DNA of 64,000 nt from Dysidea avara (taxonomy: Eukaryota; Porifera; Demospongiae; Dictyoceratida; Dysideidae): assembly GCF_963678975.1 (NCBI RefSeq), contig NC_089274.1, forward strand, positions 1,724,001 to 1,788,000. The letters run 5' to 3'. Each line of letters starts with the position of its first letter. Position 1 is the stretch's first letter. Both the position numbers and the translations under genes were made by a program. Shown piece by piece: positions 48,569-60,045 of the stretch. The notes below the pieces were generated by a model that saw only the letters and a program-made list of their open reading frames with translations, did no database searches and was not told the origin of the DNA.

Positions 48569-49101
48569 TAAGGGTGCTGTGATGACACTTGGAGGGTGTG
48601 AAGGAAGAGTGCTAAGGTGCTGCAAGAAATATAACACCATAGTGTAAAGGTGCTTCAGGTGGTGTAAATCCGGGGTGTGTGGTGGGGTGCACTGTTAATT
48701 TCTGACACTTTCATGGGGGGTGGGGCTCCTCCTATCCCTTCGTTTTCATTGATAGTTTATTTAGGAAACACATAATTATTATGACCTGTGAAATAGCAGT
48801 AATTCAACATGATTACAAATACACTTACTTGCTTATCTTTCTACACTCTATAAGTAAGTTGCAATTTGTACTTATAACGTAACTACCAAAGAAACTTTTA
48901 ATTGTGGGATTTCATTCACAGAAACACCCTTGTAGGTGCAAAGGGTGTTCCCATTACACCTCATCAATGAAATGTAGTTGCATTGATTATCAATGTCGTC
49001 TATATTCAGAAGTGCAGCACTTCATGCATAGTAAACAAGTTTCCTTTAGCACAATGGAAAAGCATTTATGTAACTATTGTTTGGAAAACCAATCCACATT
49101 A

Positions 49102-49345
49102 GTGACTGGATTTGACAAAACACGGCTTCCACACACATCCACTACCATTCTGACAACTCAATCATTATGTAGGAATATGTTGTTAGTTTCAAGCTTTGAC
49201 CTGGTATATTGTACTATGCTATTGAAGGACTTTGTGCAAATTTTAAGCCAATAGCTTGCCGAGTATATAGTCAAGTTACAGCTGGTTATAGTCAGAAAAT
49301 TGGATGTGTGTGGAAGCCTAGCTTGTTTGTCAAATTCGGTCACAT
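49102..49345. mobile_element. TGTGACC-type MITE inserted in copy 2
   Basis: GTGACTGGATTTGACAAAAC at the left pairs with TTGTCAAATTCGGTCACA at the right, and GGCTTCCACACACATCCA with TGTGTGTGGAAGCC. The sequence is homologous throughout to 54314-54551 and missing from the element copy at 43230-44946. Confidence 0.8.
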
Positions 49346-50914
49346 ATTTATTTAATTTAATAATTATTTAGAAGTTTTAATTTGAGATAAATGGTTTAGA
49401 TTTAAAACTATTGTAACTTTCCAAGGCACACATATGAAATTTACACCAGAGATGCATCAATTTATTACCTTTCAGATACCTGTAGAGTTCCTGCCAAATA
49501 AGAAAGAAAATCAGATGACTTTAATGAGCTAGCTAGCTCACTACAATAAAATGCATATTTGTGCATATGTGATGAGCTCTAAATGTGATATGCATAAAAT
49601 GCACTTAGATGGGTATATAATGTGTAGGAGATGATAGTTCACATTTGCTATTTAATGAGGCAAATGTGAACTGTTATCTCCTACACATCACATACACTAC
49701 AGGAGTTCACACTATGTACAATATTTTTAGAGCATATCCCATACACATGACACTTTTTATTGTAGAATTACAGCTGCTCACAAAGGGGTGGAAGGGGAGT
49801 GGGAAATATAGACCACAATTGAAATTCAGACATGCATGAGGTTACAGAGCTGTGCTGGTTCCTTAGTGCCTGGTATATATGCAGCAAAATCTATTATCAA
49901 CACAGAATATTATGTTGGACAACTAAAATAGGCCATCCACCAATTCTTGTCAACCCAAGACGGTCAACCTTACCAAGGCCAGAAATTGCCATTAAGCTTT
50001 TCACACCACCTGCACCATTAAAGCCAGCCTCAAGTAGTTTGAGCTCAAAACCATGAACTAGATAGTGTGGCTACCCTCTGGTGGCATTTGATTTTGTCTG
50101 ATGTGCAATTTGTATCAGTTTTGTAAAATCTGATACTGTTAATAGCTACAATTATATTCACTTTAAACTGCAGGCATTTATCTTGCGTGATAATTCAGGG
50201 CATGTGCTGTTGTCATGAGGGCCGATAAATCACTTGGCCCATAAATAATTGCATTCAAGTGTTTCTGCCTCACTTCTAAGAGTGCTAGTAATTGTATGCT
50301 ATTACAGTCATAATATTAAACCCTATCATGAAGTGTTAGACTCTGTTTGGGGTTTCCAATGAACAATTAAGGGTGCCAACACCCCATAAGTGTGACTATA
50401 AACCTCTTAAGGCGGTTTCAGGGGTGCTGCAACAACTCCCCCTTGATTTTTAGAAAGTTATAGGTGTCATGGTAGCACCTAAATTTTTACAGTGTATTTA
50501 CAACCAAGTTGTGTCTTTCAACAAGACCTTTATTTTGGTACCATATTTTAACAAGTTAATTAAATACCTCAGGGAGATAAAGACAGAAATGGTATGGCCA
50601 TAAAGGTCACCAAAGGTCAGATTTGTAATGGCACTACAGTATATCAAAGCACTACTTATGTGGAAAGTTTCATGGTTTTATATACACCATTTAGTTGATT
50701 TTGAGGTCTACACTGTTATACTACTATATAGTCAAACTTTTCTAATAAATCTAGTTCTGTCACTTTCACACAAATGTAATGAATTAGGTGGCAATGTCAC
50801 GGTCTTGCCACCTTTATGCTGTCACACACTATCAATATACATGCTTATTGCATGAACACAACCATAGCCAGAGTTGTGTTTGGGATAAAAAAAGTTCAAC
50901 GTTTATTTTAAAAC

Positions 50915-51500
50915 CATACAGTACAGTAGTACTGTATATTAGGGATCATGGAATTTTAGGCTTTCTTGCTCTTCAAAATCACCCAAAAAAGCAGCCTCAG
51001 TTTTCCTTAAATCAGCTTGGCGGTATTGGTTAAGCTAAAAATGCCTTCAGAGCAACCCCAAGAAGTTTCTATGGAATTTTGAAAATTTCTATTTAACTAA
51101 ATTTCCTACTAACTGACTAATTGCTGCCTTCAGCCAAGCTTAACTCGACAATGCATAAGCTATGCAGGCACTTTGTCCTGAGATGTGTCTTTTTGCCAAT
51201 TGCAGTACATACAATACATGTATCACGGAGTTACCTTTATATCTTCCTTTGTGTCCCAGTTCTTTCTGACAATGCAAGGTGTCAATTTGCAGTAGTGGGA
51301 TATAGCTTTGCTGTGGTTTTGGTGGTAGCCATTAAGCTTATTGCATAATCATTGCAGAGACACTTCTCATACTGCTCTTCATTTGTATCACTAACAGGCG
51401 GAACGGATAGCTCAAGACAAAGCATAATGGCCACTGCACTTTTCAGTAATTGATTGCTGGGGCACGCATTCAGATGCAAAACTATCCCTGGTGTCATTCT
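50915..51500. repeat. Dispersed repeat related to 31595-32420
   Basis: Shares GTAGTACTGTATA, AAAAATGCCTTCAGAG, CTGAGATGTGTCTTTTTG and TTTGTGTCCCAGTTCTTTCT in the same order with the last SNX13 intron. It differs by indels of up to a few hundred bases. Function unknown. Confidence 0.6.
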
Positions 51501-54000
51501 TTCTTTTGTGATGTTTACTACATTTTGGAGTGACCGTCATTACTTTAAAAGTGTGACACAAGTCACTATTGTGTCCTGTATATTCAGCAGAGTTTCATTA
51601 TCAAATCCCAGCATTTATTACATTACATTTTTTAGCTTCCTTGCAGGTCAAACCTGTCTTCACAAATATATATATATATACCTCAGTCATTAGCAAATCA
51701 ATAAGAACTGTTGTAGTGATACATATTTTTGCTTGGCCAAGCAGATTTTAATTTTGTGAAAATTTTCTTTCTGCATTTTTTTGAAATCCTATTATCCATC
51801 CTTGACTTTGTAACAGTTAATCATATATCACTGTATTCTGATTTCCAGTCTTGTATTTGGTAATTGCACATGCACTCCCATGTAACTGCTTGATATTAAA
51901 CATGCATTCATATTGTAGCAGGTAGCAGTGTGGTGAAATGCTCTCAATTGCCAGAATTCAATATTTTTCATGGTGTATATATAGGTGAAGTTTTCACACT
52001 AAATTGTTACAACCATGCGATTGTCACTTAAAAGAGCCAAGTTAATTTTTTTATTATAAGTGCCAAAAGTCTTATCCAAATAGTAAGGTATCAAGGTAAA
52101 ATAATGAAAGTAGTCTTATTGTATGGTACAGCAAACAGTCAGATATTACTCTACGAAGGTATATTCTGGAATAGAGAGGTGTTGGATATATAGGAACTAG
52201 AGGTTTCATTGTAACCACTGCATACAACTGTCTGTCTTACCAGTTACATTATGACTGCTCTCTTAACTGGGCATCTAGTAATACATGAGCTGGTTTTAGA
52301 ACTATTTTTTCCTAAATTTTGCTATAGCTGCATGTAATCAAGCCTTCACTGAAAACCTATATGGCTGCACAGTAGAGTTTCTGTAATATTGTAATACCAA
52401 CTGGTTGTTGAAAACTCTGCCAAATGTACTCATTTCTTGATCAGACTTTAATAATCACTTTAGGTCAAGGTAAGGTACAACAAAAATCCAGTGCTTTTAT
52501 ACTTACAAGATTGTGTAGATCTAGCTAGATTGTTCTAGAATGTACTACAGTACTTACATTGTATTGCAACACATTACAGTCAGCAGTAACGCCTACAAGA
52601 ACAGCTACACTCAGCAATCAACAAAAATCAAGAAGTGTGAATAAATAAGCTCAGCTAATTCAGCAGATTACTTTACAATTTCAGCAAATTATGTAACAAT
52701 CTATATATAGTGTATGATAATAGTTTGTCTCAAGTGACTATCATCCAACACTGGTCAATGCAAGTGCTCAGCCAAAACTGATGCAGGATTTTGGGGGTAG
52801 CTTTGTGGGCATGTAACGTACTAAAATTAAATCGTACAGTATATGTACAATGTCACATACTTTTAACACTGCAGTTGGCCTGTCATTTACTTTTCATTGT
52901 GAGCTGTTATTATTTAATTCTACACTATATGTTGTAGTTGTCGTTTAACACATGTAATTGTGTATGATACTAGTAGTAGAAGAAAATTGCTTTCTGCATG
53001 CAGGCTTTTATGATGTGCATGCAATCATATTGAAATTGCAATAATTTAATTGATATCATACCAATTTTAGGCTTAATATTCCAATATGCAAGGCGAGGTG
53101 TTTATTATTATTATTTTGCAGTGATTAGCTCCAGCATTGGTTGAATCGATCATGATCATAGGAAAACCTAGATTTGCTATGATTTCTGCGTAATGCAAGT
53201 CACAGCAAATGCATGAGAGCTCAGTTTAGAAGCTTTTCAAATGCAAATTAAACTTGTAGCTAGCTATAATTATGGTAACTGAATCAATATCTAGTAGTCA
53301 GGCCGACCGAATTTGAACATTCTGAGATTGAATTTGGTGATAATTTTGTCTGAAATTTGTTGATAATGCAAACACTTGAAGATACTGAGTTGAAAACCAG
53401 ATAATTAGTTTAAACTGCTCCCTAATGAAATTTTGAAAACTTAACATTGTGGGATTGAATTTGGTGGCAATTTTGACTATAAAGCATGTATAAAGAAATT
53501 TTTAAAATTTGGCTTTTTGAGAATGGTTTTGGTAAAATTAAGTTGAATTAGCATAAGGTCCCCTGCACAAGCATCACAAAAACTTTAAGGATATAGATAA
53601 TCCTGGCATTTGGTGTGCAGCTGCATCTCCAGAGAATTTTTAAATATAGTCACTAGTGTGTGGATAGAGTCATTAACTCAATTTAGAACAGGTGTTTTAG
53701 TTTTTCAAAATGATAAACAGTGTTTTATAATTATTAGAGTAAATAACTGTTCTATTAGAGTATCTTGATTTCTAAACGTATAGGGTACTCTATCCCACCT
53801 AGTTCTCCTTGTGCTATGTAATAATTTACTAGAGACAGATTTATTATATTACACATAGTCATAAACTGCATAATAATGTTTGAATTATGTCTAAAGTGCC
53901 TAGCTATGTTCAATGAACGACACTATAAAAAAAATTCTGAAGGGGGGAGGGGGCACTGCCCCCCACCCTCCTGGATCCGCCCCTGGTATATAGTCTAGTG

Positions 54001-54914
54001 CATAGGTGGATCTAGGAGGGACTGTCAGGGGGCCAAGGGAGGGGCAAGAAGTTTTAGTGTACAACAGTGTTTATTCCACAGGAATTCTAGTACACAAGTT
54101 ATATTCAGTTACATAACTTTATTCATTACAATGATAGACACAGTTTTAAGACTGTAGTTTTAGAAAAAAATTAAATTTAGACCTCCTAGGTTTAAATTTG
54201 GGAGCATTTTGATAGCATGTAGCTAACAAAGTGTATGCTTGCAATGCATATAAAGATTAGTTAGCCTATCTGAGGTAAAACCTGTTTGATGGTACATGTA
54301 CTAAATCAAAATATGTGACCGAATTTGACAAAACGAGGCTTCCACATACATCCACTTTTATGGCTTTGAAGACCATAACTCAATGTAGGAGTACAACATT
54401 AGTTTCAAATTTTGACCTGGTATTTTACAAGGCTATGGAAGAATTGTGTGAAAGTTGTAGGTCAATAGCATACTGAGTAGTCACATTACAGTTTGTTAAA
54501 GTCAGAATATTGAATGTGTGTGGAAGCCTTGTTTTGTCAAATTTGGTCACATATAAAGGTGTAGCTAGTATTTTTCTGAATTGCGACTGTTCTATTAGAG
54601 TAGTGACTGCTCTATTAGAGTATCTCGATCTTGACACAAAAATTCAAACTCATTTGCCTCACTTTCTTTACAATGTACAGCATAACTGTACAGTACATTT
54701 ATAGCTGTTGTCTTCTATTTGCCCATTGGCTTTCTATACTTCTGAATTGAGTGTGAATGCATGATTCCAGTTTCTGGTATCAGTAGACCTTCAGTGCTGG
54801 ACACTGTAAACTGTGTAAGGTACTAATAAGAATAAGAGTACTGTGAGTCCAAGGGGTGCAAGAGAAGGGACAGGGGGGCACAGCACCCCCTGGCCTCCCT
54901 CAGATCCGCCTATG
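54001..54914. mobile_element. hAT-type element with 8-bp target duplication
   Basis: CATAGGTGGATCTAGGAGGG at the left and CCTCCCTCAGATCCGCCTATG at the right are inverse with few mismatches. GTCTAGTG lies directly outside both (53993-54000 and 54915-54922), the 8-bp duplication of a hAT insertion. It carries a complete TGTGACC MITE at 54314-54551 and two reverse ACTCTAATAGAG units at 54583-54632. No transposase. Confidence 0.85.
54314..54551. mobile_element. TGTGACC-type MITE nested in the hAT-type element
   Basis: TGTGACCGAATTTGACAAAA at the left and TTTTGTCAAATTTGGTCACA at the right, with TA on both outer sides. 238 bp, no coding capacity, homologous to 49102-49345. Confidence 0.85.
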
Positions 54915-55121
54915 GTCTAGTGCAATCATGACAGGTCTAAAAATTTGGGGCAAACCTAAAAAGGGCTGGCTGCACCACACAACTGTATACACCAACCAAC
55001 AACAAAAAACCCATCAGTAAACACAAGAAAACAAGGTTACAAAAGAAGACTAATAAACATTACATTATTATTTAGCCATTCAGAAAATTAATTACTCTTG
55101 ATAGCAAGTAAGTTGTAGTTA

Positions 55122-55135
55122 TGCTGCTGCTGCTG

Positions 55136-55228
<93 letters not shown>
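55122..55228. repeat. CTG trinucleotide microsatellite
   Basis: About 35 TGC/CTG units with a single ACT interruption near 55137. It ends 15 bp before the target duplication of the 4.2 kb transposon. It is not in a reading frame of any gene I can support. Confidence 0.95.
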
Positions 55229-55232
<4 letters not shown>

Positions 55233-55246
55233 AATTCTCCATTTTA

Positions 55247-58200
55247 GGCCACTGCAATGAGATAACTTGTTTCTCATCAGCTTCTCATAGAATAACAGAT
55301 GCGGGCGGGTGGGTTATCTCATTATCTCATTATTTGTAAGTCACATAAAAACTTCATACAGTAGCTGACACATAAAGAAAAATTGTATAATACACTATTA
55401 CAAAAGCAGTATGATCTATTTTTTTTATTTTAGGTTTTTGGCAGTGTGCACATTGAGGGTAAAACGCTGAGTCCACATCAACTTCAACTTCTTCAGCACA
55501 GTAAATACATATTGGAGTATAGCCTGCTGAATAGTACAGCTTCTCAATAGGGTCATAGCAATTGATATTGCGCACATATACTTCTGAAAAGGGCTCTGGA
55601 AGTTCCATATCCTGTAATGAAGAGCCACATGTATAAGAATAGTTGTCAAGCAATGACTCCAGTGATGTGCGTTGTGTTTTCTTTAACTTTGTTTTACAGT
55701 ACAACAGACGCCACATATCACATTCCTCACACAACATCATCATGTCAACATTCTTTACATGTTGCACACTTGCAGAAAATGGTAATGTTTTTTTAGGTGT
55801 CTTGACATGGAGAGATGGTCGATGTTCTTCAGTGGTAACTTGACCAAATATCTGGCTGAAACTTAAATAATGGTTGTCACTTCCAGGTGTAGGATCTGGC
55901 AGTGAATTAAGTTGTTTAAATATTTCTTCAGATAATCGAGGTGGCTTACATATATTACATTCTAAAGAGCCACATTTACGGATCTCAAAAAAGTAATGCC
56001 GCTTCCTGCAGTAATGTTGCATGAACTCTTTCAAGTTTGGGTGATCAGGCAGGGATTTTTTGTTAATAGATGTATTTATTATTGTGTCATCAATTTGCTT
56101 TAGCACAGTCAAAGACTGGTCCATAGCTTCTGCAGTAGCAGCATTAAAAACATTAAAACTTTCTTGTTTTAGTTGAAGTCTTGATAGGACTTGTGCAAGA
56201 CAGATTTTTGGACCAGCAACTGAATCAATTATGGCCTCTCTCAGTGTGGGATGCTTAGCAGCTGCAGCTCTAATTTCCTTCATATTTCCAGCTTTTCCCA
56301 ATAACTGTTCGCTGTCATCATCCATTCCATTCCGTGCGAGTCCAACACATTGCAGTCCAGGTTGATGACTGACATAATGCGCTCCACTGGATTTCTCCAT
56401 GAATGGTAAGGGGCTGTCCTGGCTGCGTAAAGATAATCTAGATCTAATTGTAGAAATAATGAAATCAGAGATAACTGAACTGCAATAAAAGTAAGCCGGT
56501 GGTCAGGACCCCCATCAGTATATAAAAACAAAATAGGCTTTGACTGAACATCTGTTTCGATCAAAGAAATAAGTTCAGAAGCATGCCTTATTGGGCTGGA
56601 TGGCTCAAAAGTACCTTCTTTTAAACTAATATGGACTTTACCTGAATACCAAGAGCCAGAAATATCATCTGGGATAGCAACTTTAAAAAAAGACTGATGG
56701 TATAAAGCTGAGCTTTGTAAAGTCATGATCAGCCACCAAAAACTCTGAGCCAGGTGCTGTGAATACACGACGCCCTCGCTCAGCTGCTGCTACTGGGACA
56801 TTGGACTCGCCAATTTTTATCCTATGTTTGTCATCGAGGCAATAAAATAAGCAGTGTTCCCTAAAAAGAACTGCATATTCTCTTAAATATCGAAAAACAC
56901 CAGCTGCGTAATGACAATCTGGGTGATCTTTTCTGAACTGACGCTGTTGAACTTTGAAGCGTACTTTAAAACGGCCTGTGTGGTGGAGGGCTCTTAGAGA
57001 ATTGGGTGCTTTGGGCCAAAACTGTAATCTAATCCATTCTACACTTGGAATTTTAGTGTCTGCTGGACATCTTGCTGCTACTTGATCTCTAAAGTCACGG
57101 ATTGATATTGCACTTGCAATGTGTGTAATATTTGTATGACGACGATCATCCACAGCTGTACCAACTGATTCTTCAAGTAATTTACTACATTCATCCCAAA
57201 AGACGTCATATTGAGACTTCATGCCAGAATTATTATGCCGAAGGTCCATTACTATAGATGGATCTTCCATTTCAATTGCTTGCTTCACTCGTTCGTCAAT
57301 TTCGGCCTGATCAGTTGTGTCACTACTGGAGCAGTCACCTGTAAGATCTTTATAAAAATATCTTAAAACTGCTGGCTTAACTGTATGTGTTACCCGCCCA
57401 AACTTTTGAATAAATTCTTGAATCATCATCCTTGTGTGATAAACTGGAATATGCTTTTTAATTTCTTCAATGACCATTTGGCTGTTTTTGAGTGCTTGAT
57501 CAAGACAATTGTCTGGTACATGCCAAACAAAATATGCATTTCCACAATTATTACCACTTGAGTAGATGAGTAATAATGCAGAAACAGATAAGCCAGCTTT
57601 AAGCTTCTTAACCATGTAATACTTTTTCTGGTTATCAGAGGGTAGATAAGAATGCAAATCAATTAGGGAATAAGGGCCTGCCTTTGAGAGCTGTTCACAG
57701 ATATCTTGAAGCTCAGTGCAAACACTCCCAATTGGCTTTAAATACAAAATATCCATACTTTTGTCAATGGATCTCCAGGGTGTACCTGATGAATGAATAG
57801 TTTTCATGACTTTGCTTTTATTTTGAATTTCACATGCATAAAGATGCAAGGTGTTTGCCAGCAGTTCACAACTTTGCCTCATAGATGCCCAATTTTCTCT
57901 TGAAAAATAATTAGCTTGCAATAATCTAAATAATTTTGTACTCAAGCTTTGAATGATATCAGCAGACATATTACCTGCTGAGCGTTTGCGATGTTTTGAT
58001 AATTCAAGAGCATTGAATCCCTGAAAATCTTTAAAACAAGCAGGAACTTGATATCCACGAGCAGAAATGGTACTTTGATGCCCGTCTATGTACCATAAAA
58101 CCTCACACAGTGATTTTACAAAATTGGTTCCTGATGAATTTACCTCATTAGAATTCCAATGAAGTTTTTTCAATTCTAGGTAATATATGATTTCATTATA

Positions 58201-59456
58201 TAACTTATCCTTTTTGTTTCTCTCTTGAATACATGATGGAACCTTTTTCCTTGATATTTCTAACTGAGATTGTTTCAAAATGTCAAATGCATTTGGACGT
58301 TGAACTTCCACCACACATACATCTTCTGAAGTATCAACAAAAAACTTGATAAACTTTCCAAACTCTTTTGCTACTGAATTTACTGCTAAATCGGGGTTAG
58401 CCTTTAAAGATAAGGATTCCTTGCTGTTGCCAACAAATACTTCTGCAATCTGTGAATTGAAAATCTTAATAAAAAAGTAGCTAATTTGCAATATATATTT
58501 ATGCCCATATTCAACAAAATCCACTTAACCAGAGCAAAAAGTTTTATTAATGCCATGCAGTAAAAGATTTTCGTTCTATATGGCCAAGTCTGCTTATGCA
58601 TCATGGCAGCCATAATGTATGCCCTTTTCAGTATAAGCGCCGCTGGCATGTTTTTGGGTTCTTTTGAGGCCACTGGGTTGGCTAGACATGGCTGGGTGGA
58701 TCAATAAAATGCCATGTATTCAAGTGATTTCAATATCCCATAAACTAAACCCCACCTGGATTTTGTGGCTTTGAGAATAGTTACAAAGACCATATTTGTA
58801 ACCTAATACAATATACACTGTATACTTTCCCTATACCATATTCTCCATCTTAGCTCCAGTGTCCTTTAATATCATACAATATAGCTTTTAGGCTCCTTGG
58901 CTATGGTAAACACCTCGAACAGGCTCTGCCTTCTGTGTCCACCCTCCAGTGCCTAACTGGTAAAGTAGATAAGAAGTAAGAAGAAGCTAGAAGCAACCAT
59001 AGATCGACACTGTATAAAAGGGCCACCTATAGACAATACGGCTACTGAAGTTTTTATAGGCTCTTTATAATGATTGCATGCAGTCAATTATTAAACTTCA
59101 ACAGTGGCGACCATGCATATGATCATTTCAATTCCAAAATACGCTCATATTTTGAAAACAATATAGTTAGCTAGCTAGAACTCACCTGTGGTGCTTCAGT
59201 GGTGGTTGATGAGCTAGACAGCTTCGGAACCAACACAGAATTGAAAAATTCACGAAAGGTAGCTGTATCCGAATGGGATTGAACGATTTCCCAAGGAAGC
59301 AGCGATTTTCTACGAGATAAATCCACTACCGTCACACACAAGAGAGCCATGCTGTTAATACCAACCTTATCACGTGCGATAATGGGTGCGCATGTGCATA
59401 ACTAAAAATTTGATGCGGGCGGTTGATGAGAAACAAGTTATCTCATTGCAGTGGCC
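55247..59456 (-). mobile_element. 4.2 kb DNA transposon with TIRs, TTA target duplication and DDE-type transposase
   Basis: GGCCACTGCAATGAGATAAC begins the left end, and its exact inverse (continuing TTGTTTCTCATC inward) ends the right. TTA lies directly outside each end (55244-55246, 59457-59459). GATGCGGGCGG follows inside both ends, in the same orientation. The only gene is a spliced minus-strand transposase that fills almost all of the element. TTA duplications of 3 bp are usual in PIF/Harbinger and are also compatible with CACTA or Academ elements, but the protein does not resemble a Harbinger transposase to my eye. I leave the superfamily open. Confidence 0.88.
55354..59350 (-). pseudogene. 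DDE-type transposase gene with two frame breaks
   Basis: Exon 1 is 59350-59186 (MALLCVTVVDLSRRKSLLPW), donor CAG|GTGAG; exon 2 starts at 58449 after TTCACAG, in phase. Exon 2 would encode about 1,000 residues in three frames: 58449 to about 56690, about 56690-56375, and about 56375-55354. The first break is at a seven-T run (plus-strand A run near 56690), the second by one missing base near 56370. Candidate acidic residues are in CLDDKHRIKIG, FLYTDGGPDHR and SWRNPVERIMS, the last two separated by about 43 residues. The C-terminal part has three Cys clusters (CGSLECNICKPP, MLCEECDMW, ICIYC...CAHC), suggesting a RING- or PHD-like zinc fold. Both breaks are single-base and recent-looking; a sequencing error at the T run is possible. 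Confidence 0.8.
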
Positions 59457-59528
59457 TTATGAGTACATGGATGTCCTTAAGCAGTACTGTGACTCACTCC
59501 TTTGATAACATGATTGTAACTATATGCA

Positions 59529-59531
<3 letters not shown>

Positions 59532-59601
<70 letters not shown>

Positions 59602-59687
59602 TGTGTGTAGTGTGTGTAGTGTGTGTAGTGTGTGTAGTGTGGGTAGTGTGTGTAGTGTGTGTAGTGTGTGTGTAGTGTGTGTGTGTT
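59532..59687. repeat. GT microsatellite passing into (TAGTGTGTG) repeats
   Basis: About 34 GT dinucleotides are followed by eight to nine units of TAGTGTGTG. The frame through it reads CVCVCV and is not a gene. Confidence 0.95.
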
Positions 59688-59769
59688 GTAAGTTGTTTAT
59701 CTTGGTTGTCTTTGTATCAGTTATACCTTGCTTTGTTTAGTTTTGTGTGTACTATTTATGTATTGTAAT

Positions 59770-59858
59770 GTGTCCCTCCGGGCAAGGAAGAACGGCTGTA
59801 GCCGATTGCTTGGAGGTTAAATATATAAATCAATCAATCAATCAATCAATCACTGTAG
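59770..59858 (+). mobile_element. LINE-like 3' tail with CAAT microsatellite
   Basis: TGTCCCTCCGGGCAAGGAAG followed by AACGGCTGTAGCCGATTG and an (AATC)n run at 59830-59852. This arrangement, a short G/C-rich hairpin-forming 3' end and a tetranucleotide tail, is typical of L2/CR1-type LINEs. No coding part is attached. Confidence 0.5.
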
Positions 59859-60045
59859 CCTCACATGCACGAAAATCTTATTACTTGTGAAAGGTGAGCA
59901 AACCTCATGCATGGTCATATGACAAAGCCATAAACCACAAGGCTGTATGTCTTATGCGCTATTACTAACCGGAAATCAACTCTTGACCATAATTGCGTTA
60001 ATCTAAATAACACCACGTGATCAAGGTTGGCACAGAAAGGTGGAA

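Larger units (their letters stand above)
48169..50494. mobile_element. TIR element, copy 2, carrying two insertions
   Basis: Collinear with 43230-44946 from CACCTTTAGGGGTGTCCAGT to the end TTTTTACAGTG. It is about 600 bp longer because of a SINE at 48240-48568 and a TGTGACC MITE at 49102-49345, both absent from copy 1. The left terminus is degraded (CACTGTCAGGTGTAAC). The internal hairpin is present at 49625-49685. Confidence 0.75.
47616..55246. other. Gene-free stretch between the formin gene and the 4.2 kb transposon
   Basis: No exon with coding support is seen. It contains the second 1.7 kb-family element (48169-50494), a dispersed repeat (50915-51500), a hAT-like element (54001-54914) and a CTG microsatellite (55122-55228). 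51500-53930 is AT-rich unique-looking sequence. A hAT-like end (CTGGATCCGCCCCTGG) lies near 53985 without a found left partner. Confidence 0.7.

Noticed and set aside
51121-51751. Several 60-80 residue hydrophobic frames
   Set aside because: They overlap a dispersed repeat, lack conserved motifs and are not supported by splice sites.
59423-59740. 105-residue frame rich in Cys and Val
   Set aside because: It is a translation of the GT microsatellite.
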